NCBI GenBank assembly: GCA_035294225.1 | Contig: DATGLH010000082.1 | Coordinates: forward strand, 1 to 64,000 | DNA length: 64,000 nt | Direction: 5' to 3' | From: Trebonia sp035294225 | Lineage (GTDB): Bacteria > Actinomycetota > Actinomycetes > Streptosporangiales > Streptosporangiaceae | In this document: piece by piece, positions 1 through 9,157 of the stretch | Layout of the letters: each line of letters starts with the position of its first letter | Numbering within the stretch: the stretch's first letter is position 1 | Program-made: the position numbers and the translations under genes | Notes under the pieces: model-generated | Seen by the model: the letters and a program-made list of their open reading frames with translations, nothing else | Told to the model about the DNA's origin: nothing | Databases searched by the model: none

Positions 1-845
1 ATGAGCTCCCTGGACGCCGCCGGGTCGAGCGACGCCTCGGCCAGCGCCTGAAACGCGATCCGGTGCAGGTATGTCTCCCGCTCCCCCTCCAGGACGAAGC
101 CGCTCCGCATTGCCTCAGTGCTCACCACGTCTTGCAGCATCGCCTCGGCATCGGCGCCGAAGCCGAATATCACGAAGGATTCACCGACGACCGTATGATC
201 GGTGTCCAGGGGGAGGACCTGCAATGTCAGATTCGGCCGCTCGGCCTCTCGCGCGAGATGCCGTAGCTGCTCGCGCATCACCGGCTCGTCGCCGATCCGG
301 CGCCGCAGAATGGATTCGTCGAGCAAGACCGATAGCTGCAACTTCTCACGATTCAGCACCTGCTGACGCCGCATACGGACCCTGACCATTCGCTCGATCA
401 TGCCCGGGGCGATCGGTTCTACCCGGCTGTAGCTGCTGATGATATGCCGGGCATAAGCTTCGGTCTGCAACAGGCCAGGCACCACGTCGACGTGCCATAT
501 GGCGATGGAAGTCGCCTCGTGCTCAAGGCCGATGAACTGCTGGTAGTCCTCGGAAAGGATGTCCGCTGAGTCTTCCCACCAGCCTTTCTGCGCCGCTTCC
601 TCGGCGAGCGCGAGGAGGAGCGCGCGGCGGGGGCCGGTGATCCCGTAGTAGTCGAGCAGCCGTTCGACCTCGCGCGGCCGCAAGCCGGTCTTGGCGCGCT
701 CGTACCTGCTGACCTTGGAAGGGGACCAGCGCAGCGCGGCGGCGACGGTCTCGCCGCTTCTCCCCTTGCTCTCCCTGATCCCGCGCAGTTCGGCGGCCAG
801 CCGCCGCCGCCGCACCGTGGGGCTCTGGCTGCCTGGCGCGGTCAT
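1..845 (-). CDS. XRE-type helix-turn-helix regulator with DUF5753 domain, C-terminus off the window
   Basis: Reading leftwards from ATG at 845, the frame stays open for 281 codons and runs off base 1, so the protein is partial. Residues about 11-65 form a Cro/C1-type HTH (RRRLAAELRGIRE start, then SPSKVSRYERAKTGLRP). The rest fits DUF5753, with the usual 'HVDVVPGLLQTEAYAR' and 'LDESILRRRIG' blocks. The family is very common in Streptomyces-like actinomycetes, where such genes usually sit with a small DUF397 gene and act as DNA-binding regulators, some in toxin-antitoxin-like pairs. Any DUF397 partner would lie beyond the left edge. Family call is firm; target unknown. Confidence 0.9.
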   Translation of the reverse strand, partial: MTAPGSQSPTVRRRRLAAELRGIRESKGRSGETVAAALRWSPSKVSRYERAKTGLRPREVERLLDYYGITGPRRALLLALAEEAAQKGWWEDSADILSEDYQQFIGLEHEATSIAIWHVDVVPGLLQTEAYARHIISSYSRVEPIAPGMIERMVRVRMRRQQVLNREKLQLSVLLDESILRRRIGDEPVMREQLRHLAREAERPNLTLQVLPLDTDHTVVGESFVIFGFGADAEAMLQDVVSTEAMRSGFVLEGERETYLHRIAFQALAEASLDPAASREL

Positions 846-904
846 CAGGGCGTCCCTCCTTGCGCGCGAGCCGCCGGGCGCGACGGTCCCGCGGATTTCA
901 CGGG

Positions 905-960
905 AAACGATTAGTGAAACCCTTAGTACACCGTACACTCACTCGGCACGCCGCACGACC
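905..960 (-). promoter_or_regulatory. Putative promoter/operator of the DUF5753 regulator
   Basis: This stretch is less GC-rich than its surroundings and contains GTAC-ACC-GTAC (926-936), two GTAC palindromes three bases apart, plus TTAGTGAAACCC/TTAGTACA direct similarity. It lies 60-115 bases upstream of the regulator start at 845. Autoregulation through this site is inference only. Confidence 0.3.
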
Positions 961-1115
961 GCGCGATGCGTGACTTCCGTTAAGCCATTTAGCGAGGGGA
1001 ACACCCGGGGAAGAACGCTTCTTGAGTAACTTGCGCATCCAGGCCGATCACGCTCGCGGCCTGCCGCGAACCCGGGGTAATTCGCGGCAGGCCGCTTGCC
1101 TGCCAGCGGGGCGGC

Positions 1116-1280
1116 TCAGCCGTGCACGAAAAAGTCAGGCGTGGCGGAGGAGCCCGCTGCCAGCACCTGGGCGGCGGGGGCCTGCGCGGCCAGCAGGGGT
1201 ACCGCCGAGCCGGCCAGAACCGATCCGGCCGCGCTGAGCGCCAAGATAGCGGGGACGATGACGGCTCGCTTCATGCGCAT
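1116..1280 (-). CDS. Small secreted peptide (54 aa precursor)
   Basis: The start at 1280 is chosen because GGAGGAA lies just upstream of ATG-CGC-ATG-AAG; a longer frame back to 1319 has no such site. The product starts MRMKRAVIVPAILALSAAG, a classic signal peptide with a basic head and hydrophobic core. It has AGSA and LLAAQA as possible cleavage regions and ends SSATPDFFVHG. Removal of the signal would leave roughly 20 residues. Short actinobacterial precursors ending in an aromatic pair plus His-Gly or His-Thr are known to me as hypothetical proteins without a role. It reads toward the DUF5753 regulator, 270 bases away. Could be a signalling or cell-surface peptide; this is inference. Confidence 0.65.
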   Translation of the reverse strand: MRMKRAVIVPAILALSAAGSVLAGSAVPLLAAQAPAAQVLAAGSSATPDFFVHG

Positions 1281-1696
1281 GATTCCTCCATGGCATCGAC
1301 ATAGGTCAGCAGCCTGCACATGGCTTCAGCGGCCCGCACGACGCGTCGGTGAGTCATGTCCAGTTATCGCCAGTGCCCGGCTATTCCATGACTATGGTAA
1401 ACCGATATTCCAGCTTCCCTCAAATACTAAAACCGGCGTTACAAATTTCATTATTCAGAGATATTCACTTCCAGGTGCGCGAAAAATGTTAGCGGCCCGT
1501 TCCATGCAAGGTTCCCGGCAATTTTCATCGCATGGCGGAGCGCCGCCGGAGCGCCGCCGGAGCGCCGCCGCACCTGGCGCGCGAGCGCGGAGAACGAGCA
1601 CGGAGAAGCTGTGCCAAGCCGAATGAATTTACGGAAATCTTCGCTTGTCCCCCGGATGCTCTGGCAGTCCGGATGCTCTGGCAGTACAGTCCCCCT
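1281..1696. other. Intergenic region with AT-rich patch and 11-bp triplicate repeat
   Basis: This 416-base gap separates the divergent peptide gene and LuxR regulator. Bases about 1378-1480 are clearly AT-rich for this genome, including runs such as CAAATACTAAAA and AAATTTCATTATTCA, and probably carry promoters. Bases 1537-1569 hold three perfect copies of GGAGCGCCGCC. An upstream in-frame start for the regulator at 1532 would read through this repeat and looks unlikely. Confidence 0.5.
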
Positions 1697-4531
1697 ATGT
1701 CCCCGGTATCCCCGGCCGGGGCGCTGATCGGCCGCGATAGCGAGATGGCGCTGCTGACCGGGTTGTTAAGAGAGCTGGCCAAGGGACACGGCAGCTACGT
1801 GCTCATTGAAGGCGAGCCGGGCATCGGCAAATCCGCGTTGGTGAGCGCGGCGGCGGCCGGCGCACCCGATCTCGGCTGCCAGGTGTTCTGGGGGGCTGGC
1901 GACGAACTCGGACAGGCGCTGCCGCTGCTGCCGTTCCTCGACGGGCTCCGGGTGCGCGAGCCGTCGGCGAACCCGCGGCGGGCCGCGATCGTCCGGCTCC
2001 TGCGCGGTGAGACCGCCGCCGACCGCGGCACGGACGTGCCGACGATGCTGGCGGAGCAGTTGCTGGCGCTCGTCGCCGAGCAGTGCGCGGTCCGGCCGGC
2101 CGTCCTGGTCATCGACGATTTGCAGTGGGCCGACGAGGCCAGCGTCGCCTTGTGGGGACGGCTGGCGAAGTCGGCACGGCACCTGCCCCTGCTGCTGATC
2201 GGCATGATGCGCCCGGTCCCCCAGCGGGACGGCCTGCTGGCGCTGCGGCGGATGGCAGACGGCACCACCCGGCTCCGGCTCACCGCGCTCACCGAGCGGG
2301 CGGTGACCGAACTGGTAGCCGCCCTGGCGGGCGGCAGGCCCGGCGAGGACCTCGTGCGGCTCGCCGGCGGTGCGGCCGGCAACCCACTCTATGTCACCGA
2401 GCTCGTCGCCGCGCTGGCCCGCAGCGCGCGGCTGACCGTCACCGGCGCCGGCGACGTGGAGCTGGCCAGCGGTGCCGTGCCGGGCTCCCTGTCGGCGGCC
2501 ATCGCGGACCGCCTCGGCTTCGTCGCCGGGCCGGTGCGCGAGGTGCTGCGGGCGGCGGCGCTGCTCGGCATGGACTTCACGGTCTCCGATCTTGCGGCCG
2601 TGCTCGGCCGTGCCGTGCCGGACCTGATCCCGGCGATCGACGAGGCCCGTGCCGCCGGCGTGCTGACCGAGTCCGGCAACCGACTCGGGTTCCGGCATCC
2701 GCTGATCCGGGCGGCGCTGTACGACGAGATGCCGGCGCCCGTGCGCGCCGCCTGGCACCAGGGCGCGGGGCGCGCCCTGGCGGCGGCGGGTGCGCCGGCG
2801 GACCGGGTGGCACGGCAGATGCTGCGGGCGGCAGACATGGCCGGCGGAGCGACCGGCCCGATGGGCGAGTGGATGCTGGACTGGCTGGCCCGCACCGCGG
2901 ACTGGCTGGTGGGGCAGGCGCCCGGGGTAGCGGTGGAGCTCCTCACCCGCGCGGTCGCCGCTACCCCGGCTGACTCGGCCCGGTACGGCTGGCTCGCGAG
3001 CCGGCTCGCCGACGCTCTCTACCGAACCGGCGAGACGGCGCGAGCCGGGCAGGTGGCGAACCGTGCGCTGGAGCACGCCGCCGAGCCAGATGTCCTCGTA
3101 GACCTGCACTGGACGCTGGCGCAGTGCCGGATGCTGGAAGGCTTGTCCGCGGAGTCCCTGGCGATGCTGGACCGTGCGCTGGCTTCCCCCGGGATCTCGC
3201 CCCGGCACCGCGCCAGGCTGCTCGCGCTCGCCGCGAGGACGCACTGCTACCTCGGTGAGATGGACAAGGCCGGCGAGGTCGCCTCCGGCGCGCTCGCGGC
3301 AGCGTCGGAAGCGGGCGACAGGTGGGCCACGGGCTGGGCACTGCACGTGCTGACGATCGTGACCGCGGTGCGGGGGCAGCTGGCCGACGCGCTGCCGCTG
3401 TTCGACCGGGCGCTGACCGTGACCCAGGCCGATCCCGCGCTGACCGACCTGCGGCTCATGTTGCAGATCAACAAGGCGATCATGCTGGGCAGCCTCGACC
3501 AGTACGAGCAGGCATTCGCCGTGGCCCGGCAGGCGCGGGACCTCGCGGAGCAGGTCGGCACCACGTTCCGGCTGGGGCAGGCGCATTGCGCCCTGGGCCA
3601 GCTGCTCTTCCAGACAGGGCAATGGGACGACGCGCTCGCCGAGGTGACGGCCCTGCCGGAGAACCTGAAGGAACCCGGTGTGGCCTGCGGCGAGTTCGGC
3701 ATCGCGGCGGTGATCGGCTTCCATCGCGGTGAGGCCGGCGCGGCGCGCCGCCACCTCGCGGCCGCCGCCCCGCACGCGGAACGGATCGGGCACCGGCTCA
3801 TCGGCCCGCTGGCGCTCGCCCGCAGCCTGGACCGTGAACACGCCGGCCAGCCAGCCGCGGCGCTTGCCGTGCTGACCGGCGCGTTCGACGGCAACACCGA
3901 AGAGCTCGAGACCGAGGACCTGCTCGCCGACGCCGTCCGCCTCGCCGCCGAGACCGGCGAGCTCGCCACGGCACAGGCCCTGGCGGCCCGCGCCGACGCG
4001 CTCGCCGCCGGATCACAGATCCCGCACCGGCAGGCGAACGCCCTGTACTGCCGCGGCCTGCTTGACCACGATGCCACCCGGCTGCTCGCGGCCGCGCAGC
4101 GTTACGACGACGCCGGCAGGCCGCTGCTGAGCGCGAAGGCGCTGGAGGCGGCCGCCGGGGAATTCATCCGCGCCGGCGACCGCGGCCAGGCACGGGAAGC
4201 GTTCACCCGCGCGGCGGAGGCATACACCTTCCTCGGCGCCGCCGCCGACGTCGCCCGGCTTCAGGCCGCCTTCCGCACGCACGGCATCAGGCGCGGGCCG
4301 CGCTCGAAACACCGGCGGGCGCGCAGCGGCTGGGACAGCCTCACGCCGACGGAGGTGAAGATAGCCGCTTTCGTAGGGGAAGGGCTGTCTAATCCGGAGA
4401 TCGCGGCCAGGCTGCTGCTATCCCGGCGAACCGTCGGGACCCACGTCTCCCACATCCTGAAGAAGCTCGGCGTCAACTCGCGGACAGACATCGCCCGTGA
4501 ATCGGCGCTGCGCGCGATCAGGCCGAGGTGA
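1697..4531 (+). CDS. LAL-type LuxR-family ATP-binding transcriptional regulator
   Basis: 944 residues, the usual size for large ATP-binding LuxR regulators. Start MSPVSPAGALIGRDSE was chosen because family members begin with the 'L-x-GR-x-x-E' segment; an in-frame extension to 1532 would add low-complexity repeat sequence. An AAA/ORC-like ATPase comes first, with Walker A GEPGIGKS at residues 39-46 and Walker B VLVIDDLQWAD near 135-145. A long helical TPR-like middle follows. The C-terminal LuxR HTH spans about 879-935 (LTPTEVKIAAFVGEGLSNPEIA ... TVGTHVSHILKKLGV). Such proteins act as pathway-specific activators of secondary metabolism or sugar uptake. No obvious biosynthetic cluster adjoins it, so the target is open. 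Confidence 0.93.
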   Translation: MSPVSPAGALIGRDSEMALLTGLLRELAKGHGSYVLIEGEPGIGKSALVSAAAAGAPDLGCQVFWGAGDELGQALPLLPFLDGLRVREPSANPRRAAIVRLLRGETAADRGTDVPTMLAEQLLALVAEQCAVRPAVLVIDDLQWADEASVALWGRLAKSARHLPLLLIGMMRPVPQRDGLLALRRMADGTTRLRLTALTERAVTELVAALAGGRPGEDLVRLAGGAAGNPLYVTELVAALARSARLTVTGAGDVELASGAVPGSLSAAIADRLGFVAGPVREVLRAAALLGMDFTVSDLAAVLGRAVPDLIPAIDEARAAGVLTESGNRLGFRHPLIRAALYDEMPAPVRAAWHQGAGRALAAAGAPADRVARQMLRAADMAGGATGPMGEWMLDWLARTADWLVGQAPGVAVELLTRAVAATPADSARYGWLASRLADALYRTGETARAGQVANRALEHAAEPDVLVDLHWTLAQCRMLEGLSAESLAMLDRALASPGISPRHRARLLALAARTHCYLGEMDKAGEVASGALAAASEAGDRWATGWALHVLTIVTAVRGQLADALPLFDRALTVTQADPALTDLRLMLQINKAIMLGSLDQYEQAFAVARQARDLAEQVGTTFRLGQAHCALGQLLFQTGQWDDALAEVTALPENLKEPGVACGEFGIAAVIGFHRGEAGAARRHLAAAAPHAERIGHRLIGPLALARSLDREHAGQPAAALAVLTGAFDGNTEELETEDLLADAVRLAAETGELATAQALAARADALAAGSQIPHRQANALYCRGLLDHDATRLLAAAQRYDDAGRPLLSAKALEAAAGEFIRAGDRGQAREAFTRAAEAYTFLGAAADVARLQAAFRTHGIRRGPRSKHRRARSGWDSLTPTEVKIAAFVGEGLSNPEIAARLLLSRRTVGTHVSHILKKLGVNSRTDIARESALRAIRPR

Positions 4532-4597
4532 CCGCGCCGGGGGGATCACGGGCGCGCCCGGGCCGCCGCGCCCGGCGCCCTCGGCCGCGGCCTTACC

Positions 4598-5539
4598 TTA
4601 CTTTCGCGCCGCGGCGATCGCGCGCAGGACCGCGCCGGCCATGCCCTGCTCGCCGAGCGCGGTGGGGTGCAGCGGGACGGCCGGCGGGGCGGGGTTCAGC
4701 GGTTCGAGCCAGCGCTCGGCAGGGGCGGCGCACGCGTCGTGGCCGATGGACGGGGTGTAGGTGTCGACGTAGGTGTCGCCCGCGGCGGCGGCCTGCTGGC
4801 GCAGCATGGTGTTGAGCTCCTGCCCCGCAGTGTGCAGGAATGCCATGTCGCCCTCGGTGAGCTCGAATGCCTGCGCGCACGCGGCGCCGGAGGCCGGCAT
4901 GAGGTCCGGGTATCCGACCACGTAGACGCGGGCGTGCGGAGCGAGGTGCCTGATCTGGGCCAGCGCGCCGGCCAGGCGCCCGGCCACCTCCTGGATGACC
5001 TGCCGTATCTGGTCCACGCCCCCGGCCGTGTAGTACGCCCGGCATGGGGCGTCCTGCGGCCCCGTGGCGCTCGCGTCCAGTTTCTGGCACTGCGCGAGGC
5101 GCCCGTCCCAGCTGGTGTCGTTGCCGCCGATGCCGATGGTGACCAGCGTGACGGCGTCCGACAACGCATCGAACTGCGGCGGGTTGGTACCGTCGCCGGC
5201 CCACTGCGGGCCGGACAGGTCGGCTATGGTCGCCCCGGAGCAGCTTTCGTCCAGCACCTGGTCCGCGCGCAGCCCCAGGTGCCGTGCGACCAGCATCGGG
5301 TAGCTGCCGCTCGACCGCCCGCAGCCTTCGGGCGAGCCGATCAGGCTGGCGACCCCGGGGCCGGCGGTATAAGAGTCGCCGAGAGCCACATACTGACCCG
5401 TCGCGCCAGCACTGCCGGCGCCGGCGCTGGCGGCTCCGGCCGGAGGATCGGCCGGAGTCCCGCCCGCCGCGGAACAGCCGGCCGCGAGCAGGGCCGCGAG
5501 CAGGGCCGCGGCCACGGCGGTGGGTTTCGCTGCTGGCAA
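4598..5539 (-). CDS. SGNH/GDSL-family hydrolase, predicted lipoprotein
   Basis: 313 residues. The N-terminus is a lipoprotein signal with lipobox LLAAGC (Cys22), followed by an Ala/Gly/Pro-rich linker, so the enzyme is probably anchored to the outer face of the membrane. The SGNH blocks are visible: nucleophile block VALGDSYTAGPG, block III GIGGNDTSW, and the C-terminal HPTALGEQG with the catalytic His. Cysteines are spaced as in secreted actinomycete esterases (SEGCGRS, DESCSGAT, DAPCRAY). Likely a lipid or polysaccharide ester hydrolase; substrate cannot be read. It converges on the LuxR regulator, 66 bases away. Confidence 0.9.
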   Translation of the reverse strand: MPAAKPTAVAAALLAALLAAGCSAAGGTPADPPAGAASAGAGSAGATGQYVALGDSYTAGPGVASLIGSPEGCGRSSGSYPMLVARHLGLRADQVLDESCSGATIADLSGPQWAGDGTNPPQFDALSDAVTLVTIGIGGNDTSWDGRLAQCQKLDASATGPQDAPCRAYYTAGGVDQIRQVIQEVAGRLAGALAQIRHLAPHARVYVVGYPDLMPASGAACAQAFELTEGDMAFLHTAGQELNTMLRQQAAAAGDTYVDTYTPSIGHDACAAPAERWLEPLNPAPPAVPLHPTALGEQGMAGAVLRAIAAARK

Positions 5540-5674
5540 TCTGGCTCCCGGGGCGGACGCGTGCGGCTCTCAGGCAACAGCGCACTGGCGTGCCGTGCTT
5601 TCCCGCGCGCTGCTTCCTACGGTGCTGTGCTTTCCTGCCGGGCTCCTGCCGGCTTCCCCGTCAGTCTATTTTGG

Positions 5675-5784
5675 CCGTGGCCCGCCGGGTGCCGTTTGCT
5701 TTGCCGTGGCCCGCCGGGTGCCATTTGCCTGGTGTCCGGTTGCCTGGTGTCCGGTTGCCTGGCGTCCGGACGCCTGGCGTCCGG
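5675..5784. repeat. Two adjacent short tandem repeats
   Basis: A 19-base unit CCGTGGCCCGCCGGGTGCC occurs at 5675-5693 and 5704-5722. It is followed by a 15-base unit GGTGTCCGGTTGCCT at 5731-5745 and 5746-5760, a diverged copy at 5761-5775, and a partial copy to 5784. The array sits between the esterase start and the stop of the 89-residue protein, with no coding role seen. Confidence 0.75.
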
Positions 5785-5794
5785 GTAGGCGCGG

Positions 5795-6064
5795 TCAGCC
5801 CCGCGGGGCGTCACCCGGTGGCTGGTCGAGCTCGCATTGCGCAGCGAGCTGCGCGCTTAGCTCGTCGAGCGTGGCGACGCCGCCGACCGTGATGCCCCAT
5901 CCGGGGCAGCGGGGTTCGTCGTGGTACTGGACGTTGCCGCGCCGGGTGGCCCACCACAGCCCGCGCGGCCGGGACCGCCAGATGCGCCAGCCAGGAAACT
6001 CGGCACAGAGCTCGCCTAGGCCGCAGCCGACCGTGCGGCGTCCGCCGGTGGTAGCCGTGGTCAT
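5795..6064 (-). CDS. Small conserved hypothetical protein (89 aa)
   Basis: The product reads CAEFPGWRIWRSRPRGLWW followed by ATRRGN. I recognise this Trp-rich pattern from small actinobacterial proteins of unknown function, often annotated only as hypothetical. There is no signal peptide, membrane segment or metal motif. The ATG at 6064 is the only reasonable start, and its ribosome binding site is weak. The gene diverges from the large FAD oxidase across a 180-base gap. The C-terminal half (DELSAQLAAQCELDQPP) looks helical. Function not inferred. Confidence 0.6.
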   Translation of the reverse strand: MTTATTGGRRTVGCGLGELCAEFPGWRIWRSRPRGLWWATRRGNVQYHDEPRCPGWGITVGGVATLDELSAQLAAQCELDQPPGDAPRG

Positions 6065-6244
6065 GAGGCGGACTCTAACGAAAGGACCGTTAACGGCTCA
6101 TAAACAAGCGCTCGCGGCCCGTTAATAAAGCGTTAACCGGCATCCGGGACATCGTGCCGCGCGACGGCGCCGGGCGGTCGCCGCGCGCCACGGCGCCGGG
6201 CGCCACGGCGCCGGGCGGTCGCCGCCGCGGCTAGTCTTGCCGAA
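6065..6244. promoter_or_regulatory. Divergent promoter region with GTTAAC palindromes
   Basis: Between divergent genes. CCGTTAACGG (6087-6096) is a perfect palindrome, and GTTAA-7 bases-TTAAC occupies 6121-6137; both are unusual in this GC-rich context and could be operators. Bases 6164-6183 and 6205-6224 are identical 20-base direct repeats with a partial copy between them, lying directly upstream of the oxidase start. No function shown. Confidence 0.35.
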
Positions 6245-9148
6245 GTGGGAAACACGCTTGCGGCCCCCGCGCCGGCCGAGCTCGCCGGCGCCCTGCGGAA
6301 GGCCGGGATCGCTGAGGTCGACACGGCGTCACGGCGCCGGGCCGAATACTCCTCGGACGCCTCCAACTACCGGGTCGTGCCCGAGGTCGTCGTGTTCCCC
6401 CGGCATGCCGAGGAGATCCTCGCCGCGCTCGCCGTCTGCCGCGACCTCGGCGTGCCGCTGGTCCCCCGGGGCGGCGGGACCTCGATCGCGGGCAACGCGC
6501 TGAGCACGGGGGTGGTGCTGGACACATCGCGGCACCTCAACCGGGTCATCGGGGTCGACCCCGAGGCCAGGACGGCGGTGGCGGAACCCGGCGCGGTGCT
6601 CGACCACATCACCGCCGCTGCCGCGCCTTACGGACTGCGGTTCGGCCCGGACCCGTCCACCCACGCCCGCGCGACGATCGGCGGCTCGATCGGCAACAAC
6701 GCCTGCGGCGCCCGGGCGCTGCGCTACGGGCGCACCGCCGACAACGTCGTCGCCCTGGACGTGGTCACCGGCGCGGGGGTCCGGTTCACGGCCCGCCGTT
6801 ACGGGCGCGACGGGGCGCCGCCCGGCGGGCCGGAGGCCGGCCTGCTGGCGGACCTGGGCGCCGTGATCGGCGAGCGGCTGGCCATGGTGCGGACCGAATT
6901 CGGCCGGTTCCCCCGCCAGGTGTCCGGCTACAGCCTGGAACACCTGCTGCCCGAGAACGGCACCGACCTGGCCAAGTTCCTCGTCGGCACCGAGGGATCG
7001 CTGGCGCTGACCCTGGGGGCCACGGTCCGCCTGGTGGCGGCGCCCCGCGCGACCGCGATGGCCGTCCTGGGCTACGCCGACATGGCGGAGGCCGCCACGG
7101 CGGTGCCCGGGATCCTGCCTTATTCGCCGGTCGCGCTTGAGGGACTGGACTCCCGGCTCGTCGACGTCGTCCGCGTCCGGCGCGGCCCCGCGGCGGTGCC
7201 GGACCTGCCGCGGGGCGGCGGCTGGCTGTTCATCGAGACCGCGGGCGGCACGCTGGCGGAGGCGGAACAGGAGGCCGCGAAGCTGACCGCCAGCGTCGGC
7301 TGCCTCGACAGCGCCGTCGTGTCCGGCCCGCGGGCCGCCGCGCTCTGGCGCATCAGGGAAGACGGCGCCGGGCTCGGCGGGCGCACGCCGTCCGGCGCGC
7401 CCGCCTGGCCCGGCTGGGAGGACTCGGCCGTCCCGCCGGACAGGCTTCCGGCCTACCTGCGCGAACTCCAGGCGCTGCTGGCCGCCCATGGCCTCGACGG
7501 CCTGATGTACGGGCACTTCGGGGACGGCTGCGTGCACGTCCGCATCGACTTCCCGCTGCGGTCCCGCCCGCGGGTGCTGCGGGAGTTCACCGAAGCCGCG
7601 GCGAAGCTGGCCGCCGCGCACGGCGGCTCGGCCTCCGGCGAGCACGGCGACGGCCGCGCTCGCGGGGAGCTTCTCCGCTACATGTACTCCCCCGCCGCGA
7701 TCGGCGCGTTCGCGGCGGTCAAGCACGCCTTCGATCCGGACGGCGTGCTCAACCCCGGCGTGATCGTCTCCCCCGCGGCCCTGGACGCCGACCTGCGCGT
7801 CCCCGCCGCCCGGCCGGTGCGGCAGCGGCTCGGCCTGGCGTACGCCCACGACGGCGGCGACTTCACCGCCGCGGTACACCGCTGCGTGGGCGTGGGCAAG
7901 TGCCGCGCGGACACGACCGCGGCCGGGGGCGTGATGTGCCCCTCCTTCCTGGCGACCCGTGACGAGAAGGACTCCACCCGGGGGCGCGCCCGGGTGCTGC
8001 AAGAGCTGGCGAACGGGTCGCTGGTCGCCGGCTGGCGGGCCGCCGAGGTCAGCGAGGCGCTCGACCTGTGCCTGTCCTGCAAGGGATGTTCCGCCGACTG
8101 CCCGGCCGGCGTGGACATGGCCGCCTACAAGGCCGAGGCGCTGTACCAGCGGTACCGGCGCCGTCCGCGCCCGGCTGCGCACTACTCGCTGGGCTGGCTG
8201 CCCCGCTGGGCCCGGCTGGCCGCGCGCTTCCCCCGGCTCGGCAACGCCGCGCTGAGCGCCGCTCCGCTGGCGGCGGCCGCCAAGCGGCTGGGCGGCATCG
8301 ACCAGCGGCGCCCGCTTCCCCGGTTCGCGCCGGAGAGCTTCCGCCGCTGGTTCGCCGCCCGCCCGGCGGCGGATGGCCAGCCGGGCGGCGGGCGGCGGGC
8401 GGCGGATGGCCGGCCGGGGGACCGGCCCGTGCTGCTCTGGGTAGACACGTTCACCAACGCGTTCAGCCCCGGCGTCGGCAAGGCCGCGGTCCAGGTGCTC
8501 GAACAAGCCGGCTATTCGGTGCGCATCCCGCGCCGGCCGGCGTGCTGCGGCCTGACCTGGATATCCACCGGCCAGCTCGACGGCGCCCGGCGGCAGCTGC
8601 GCCGCACGCTGGACGAGCTGGGTCCCGCGCTCGACCAGGGCATCCCGGTCGTCGGCCTCGAGCCGTCCTGCACCGCGGTGCTGCGCGGCGACATCACCGA
8701 ACTGCTGCCGGGCGACCCGCGCAGCCGGAAGCTCACGGCCTCCGTCAAGACGCTCGCCGAACTGCTGCGCGCCACCGACGGCTGGTCACCGCCCGACCTG
8801 TCCGGCGTCAGCGGGATCGCCCAGCCGCACTGCCACCACCGGGCGGTGCTCGGCTGGGACGCGGACGCGGCCCTGCTCGCCGACGCCGGGGCCCAGGTCA
8901 AGGCCGTCGGCGGATGCTGCGGGCTGGCCGGCAACTTCGGCGTCGAGCGCGGGCACTACGACATCTCCGTCGCGGTGGCCGAGACCGCGCTGCTGCCTGC
9001 CCTCCGCGCGGCCGGCCCGGGCGCCGCCGTGCTGGCCGACGGGTTCTCCTGCCGCACGCAGCTCGAGCAGCTCGCGGGGGTACCGGGCCGGCACCTGGCC
9101 GAGGTGCTCGCGGCGGCCGGACCGGGAACCCCGGACGCGGGCCGGTAG
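6245..9148 (+). CDS. FAD-linked oxidase fused to Fe-S/CCG domain (GlcD-GlcF or D-lactate dehydrogenase type)
   Basis: 967 residues from a GTG start. The FAD-binding PCMH domain spans about 35-215, with VPRGGGTSIAGNAL and the PDPSTHARATIGGSIGNNACG block. An FAD-oxidase C-terminal domain follows to about 500, including YGHFGDGCVHVRIDF and SGEHGDGRARGELL. Fe-S binding cysteines appear near 546 (CVGVGKC) and 608 (CLSCKGCSADCP). Two CCG-type heterodisulfide-reductase motifs lie in the C-terminal third (CCGLTW near 766, GGCCGLAGNFG near 889). This arrangement fits a one-chain 2-hydroxyacid (glycolate or D-lactate) dehydrogenase passing electrons to the quinone pool. The PAP2-kinase gene starts 9 bases downstream. 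Confidence 0.93.
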   Translation: MGNTLAAPAPAELAGALRKAGIAEVDTASRRRAEYSSDASNYRVVPEVVVFPRHAEEILAALAVCRDLGVPLVPRGGGTSIAGNALSTGVVLDTSRHLNRVIGVDPEARTAVAEPGAVLDHITAAAAPYGLRFGPDPSTHARATIGGSIGNNACGARALRYGRTADNVVALDVVTGAGVRFTARRYGRDGAPPGGPEAGLLADLGAVIGERLAMVRTEFGRFPRQVSGYSLEHLLPENGTDLAKFLVGTEGSLALTLGATVRLVAAPRATAMAVLGYADMAEAATAVPGILPYSPVALEGLDSRLVDVVRVRRGPAAVPDLPRGGGWLFIETAGGTLAEAEQEAAKLTASVGCLDSAVVSGPRAAALWRIREDGAGLGGRTPSGAPAWPGWEDSAVPPDRLPAYLRELQALLAAHGLDGLMYGHFGDGCVHVRIDFPLRSRPRVLREFTEAAAKLAAAHGGSASGEHGDGRARGELLRYMYSPAAIGAFAAVKHAFDPDGVLNPGVIVSPAALDADLRVPAARPVRQRLGLAYAHDGGDFTAAVHRCVGVGKCRADTTAAGGVMCPSFLATRDEKDSTRGRARVLQELANGSLVAGWRAAEVSEALDLCLSCKGCSADCPAGVDMAAYKAEALYQRYRRRPRPAAHYSLGWLPRWARLAARFPRLGNAALSAAPLAAAAKRLGGIDQRRPLPRFAPESFRRWFAARPAADGQPGGGRRAADGRPGDRPVLLWVDTFTNAFSPGVGKAAVQVLEQAGYSVRIPRRPACCGLTWISTGQLDGARRQLRRTLDELGPALDQGIPVVGLEPSCTAVLRGDITELLPGDPRSRKLTASVKTLAELLRATDGWSPPDLSGVSGIAQPHCHHRAVLGWDADAALLADAGAQVKAVGGCCGLAGNFGVERGHYDISVAVAETALLPALRAAGPGAAVLADGFSCRTQLEQLAGVPGRHLAEVLAAAGPGTPDAGR

Positions 9149-9157
9149 CCTCTGAGC

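Noticed and set aside
1378..1480. AT-rich patch considered as a prophage or integration scar
   Set aside because: No integrase, tRNA gene or direct-repeat attachment pair is present; a promoter is a simpler reading.
1766..3841. 691-codon open frame antisense to the LuxR regulator
   Set aside because: High GC makes long antisense frames common; the product is Arg/Gly/Pro-rich with no domain, and the sense strand holds an unmistakable LAL protein.
6329..8506. 725-codon open frame antisense to the FAD/Fe-S oxidase
   Set aside because: Composition is that of a shadow frame; the opposite strand has ordered FAD and Fe-S motifs.
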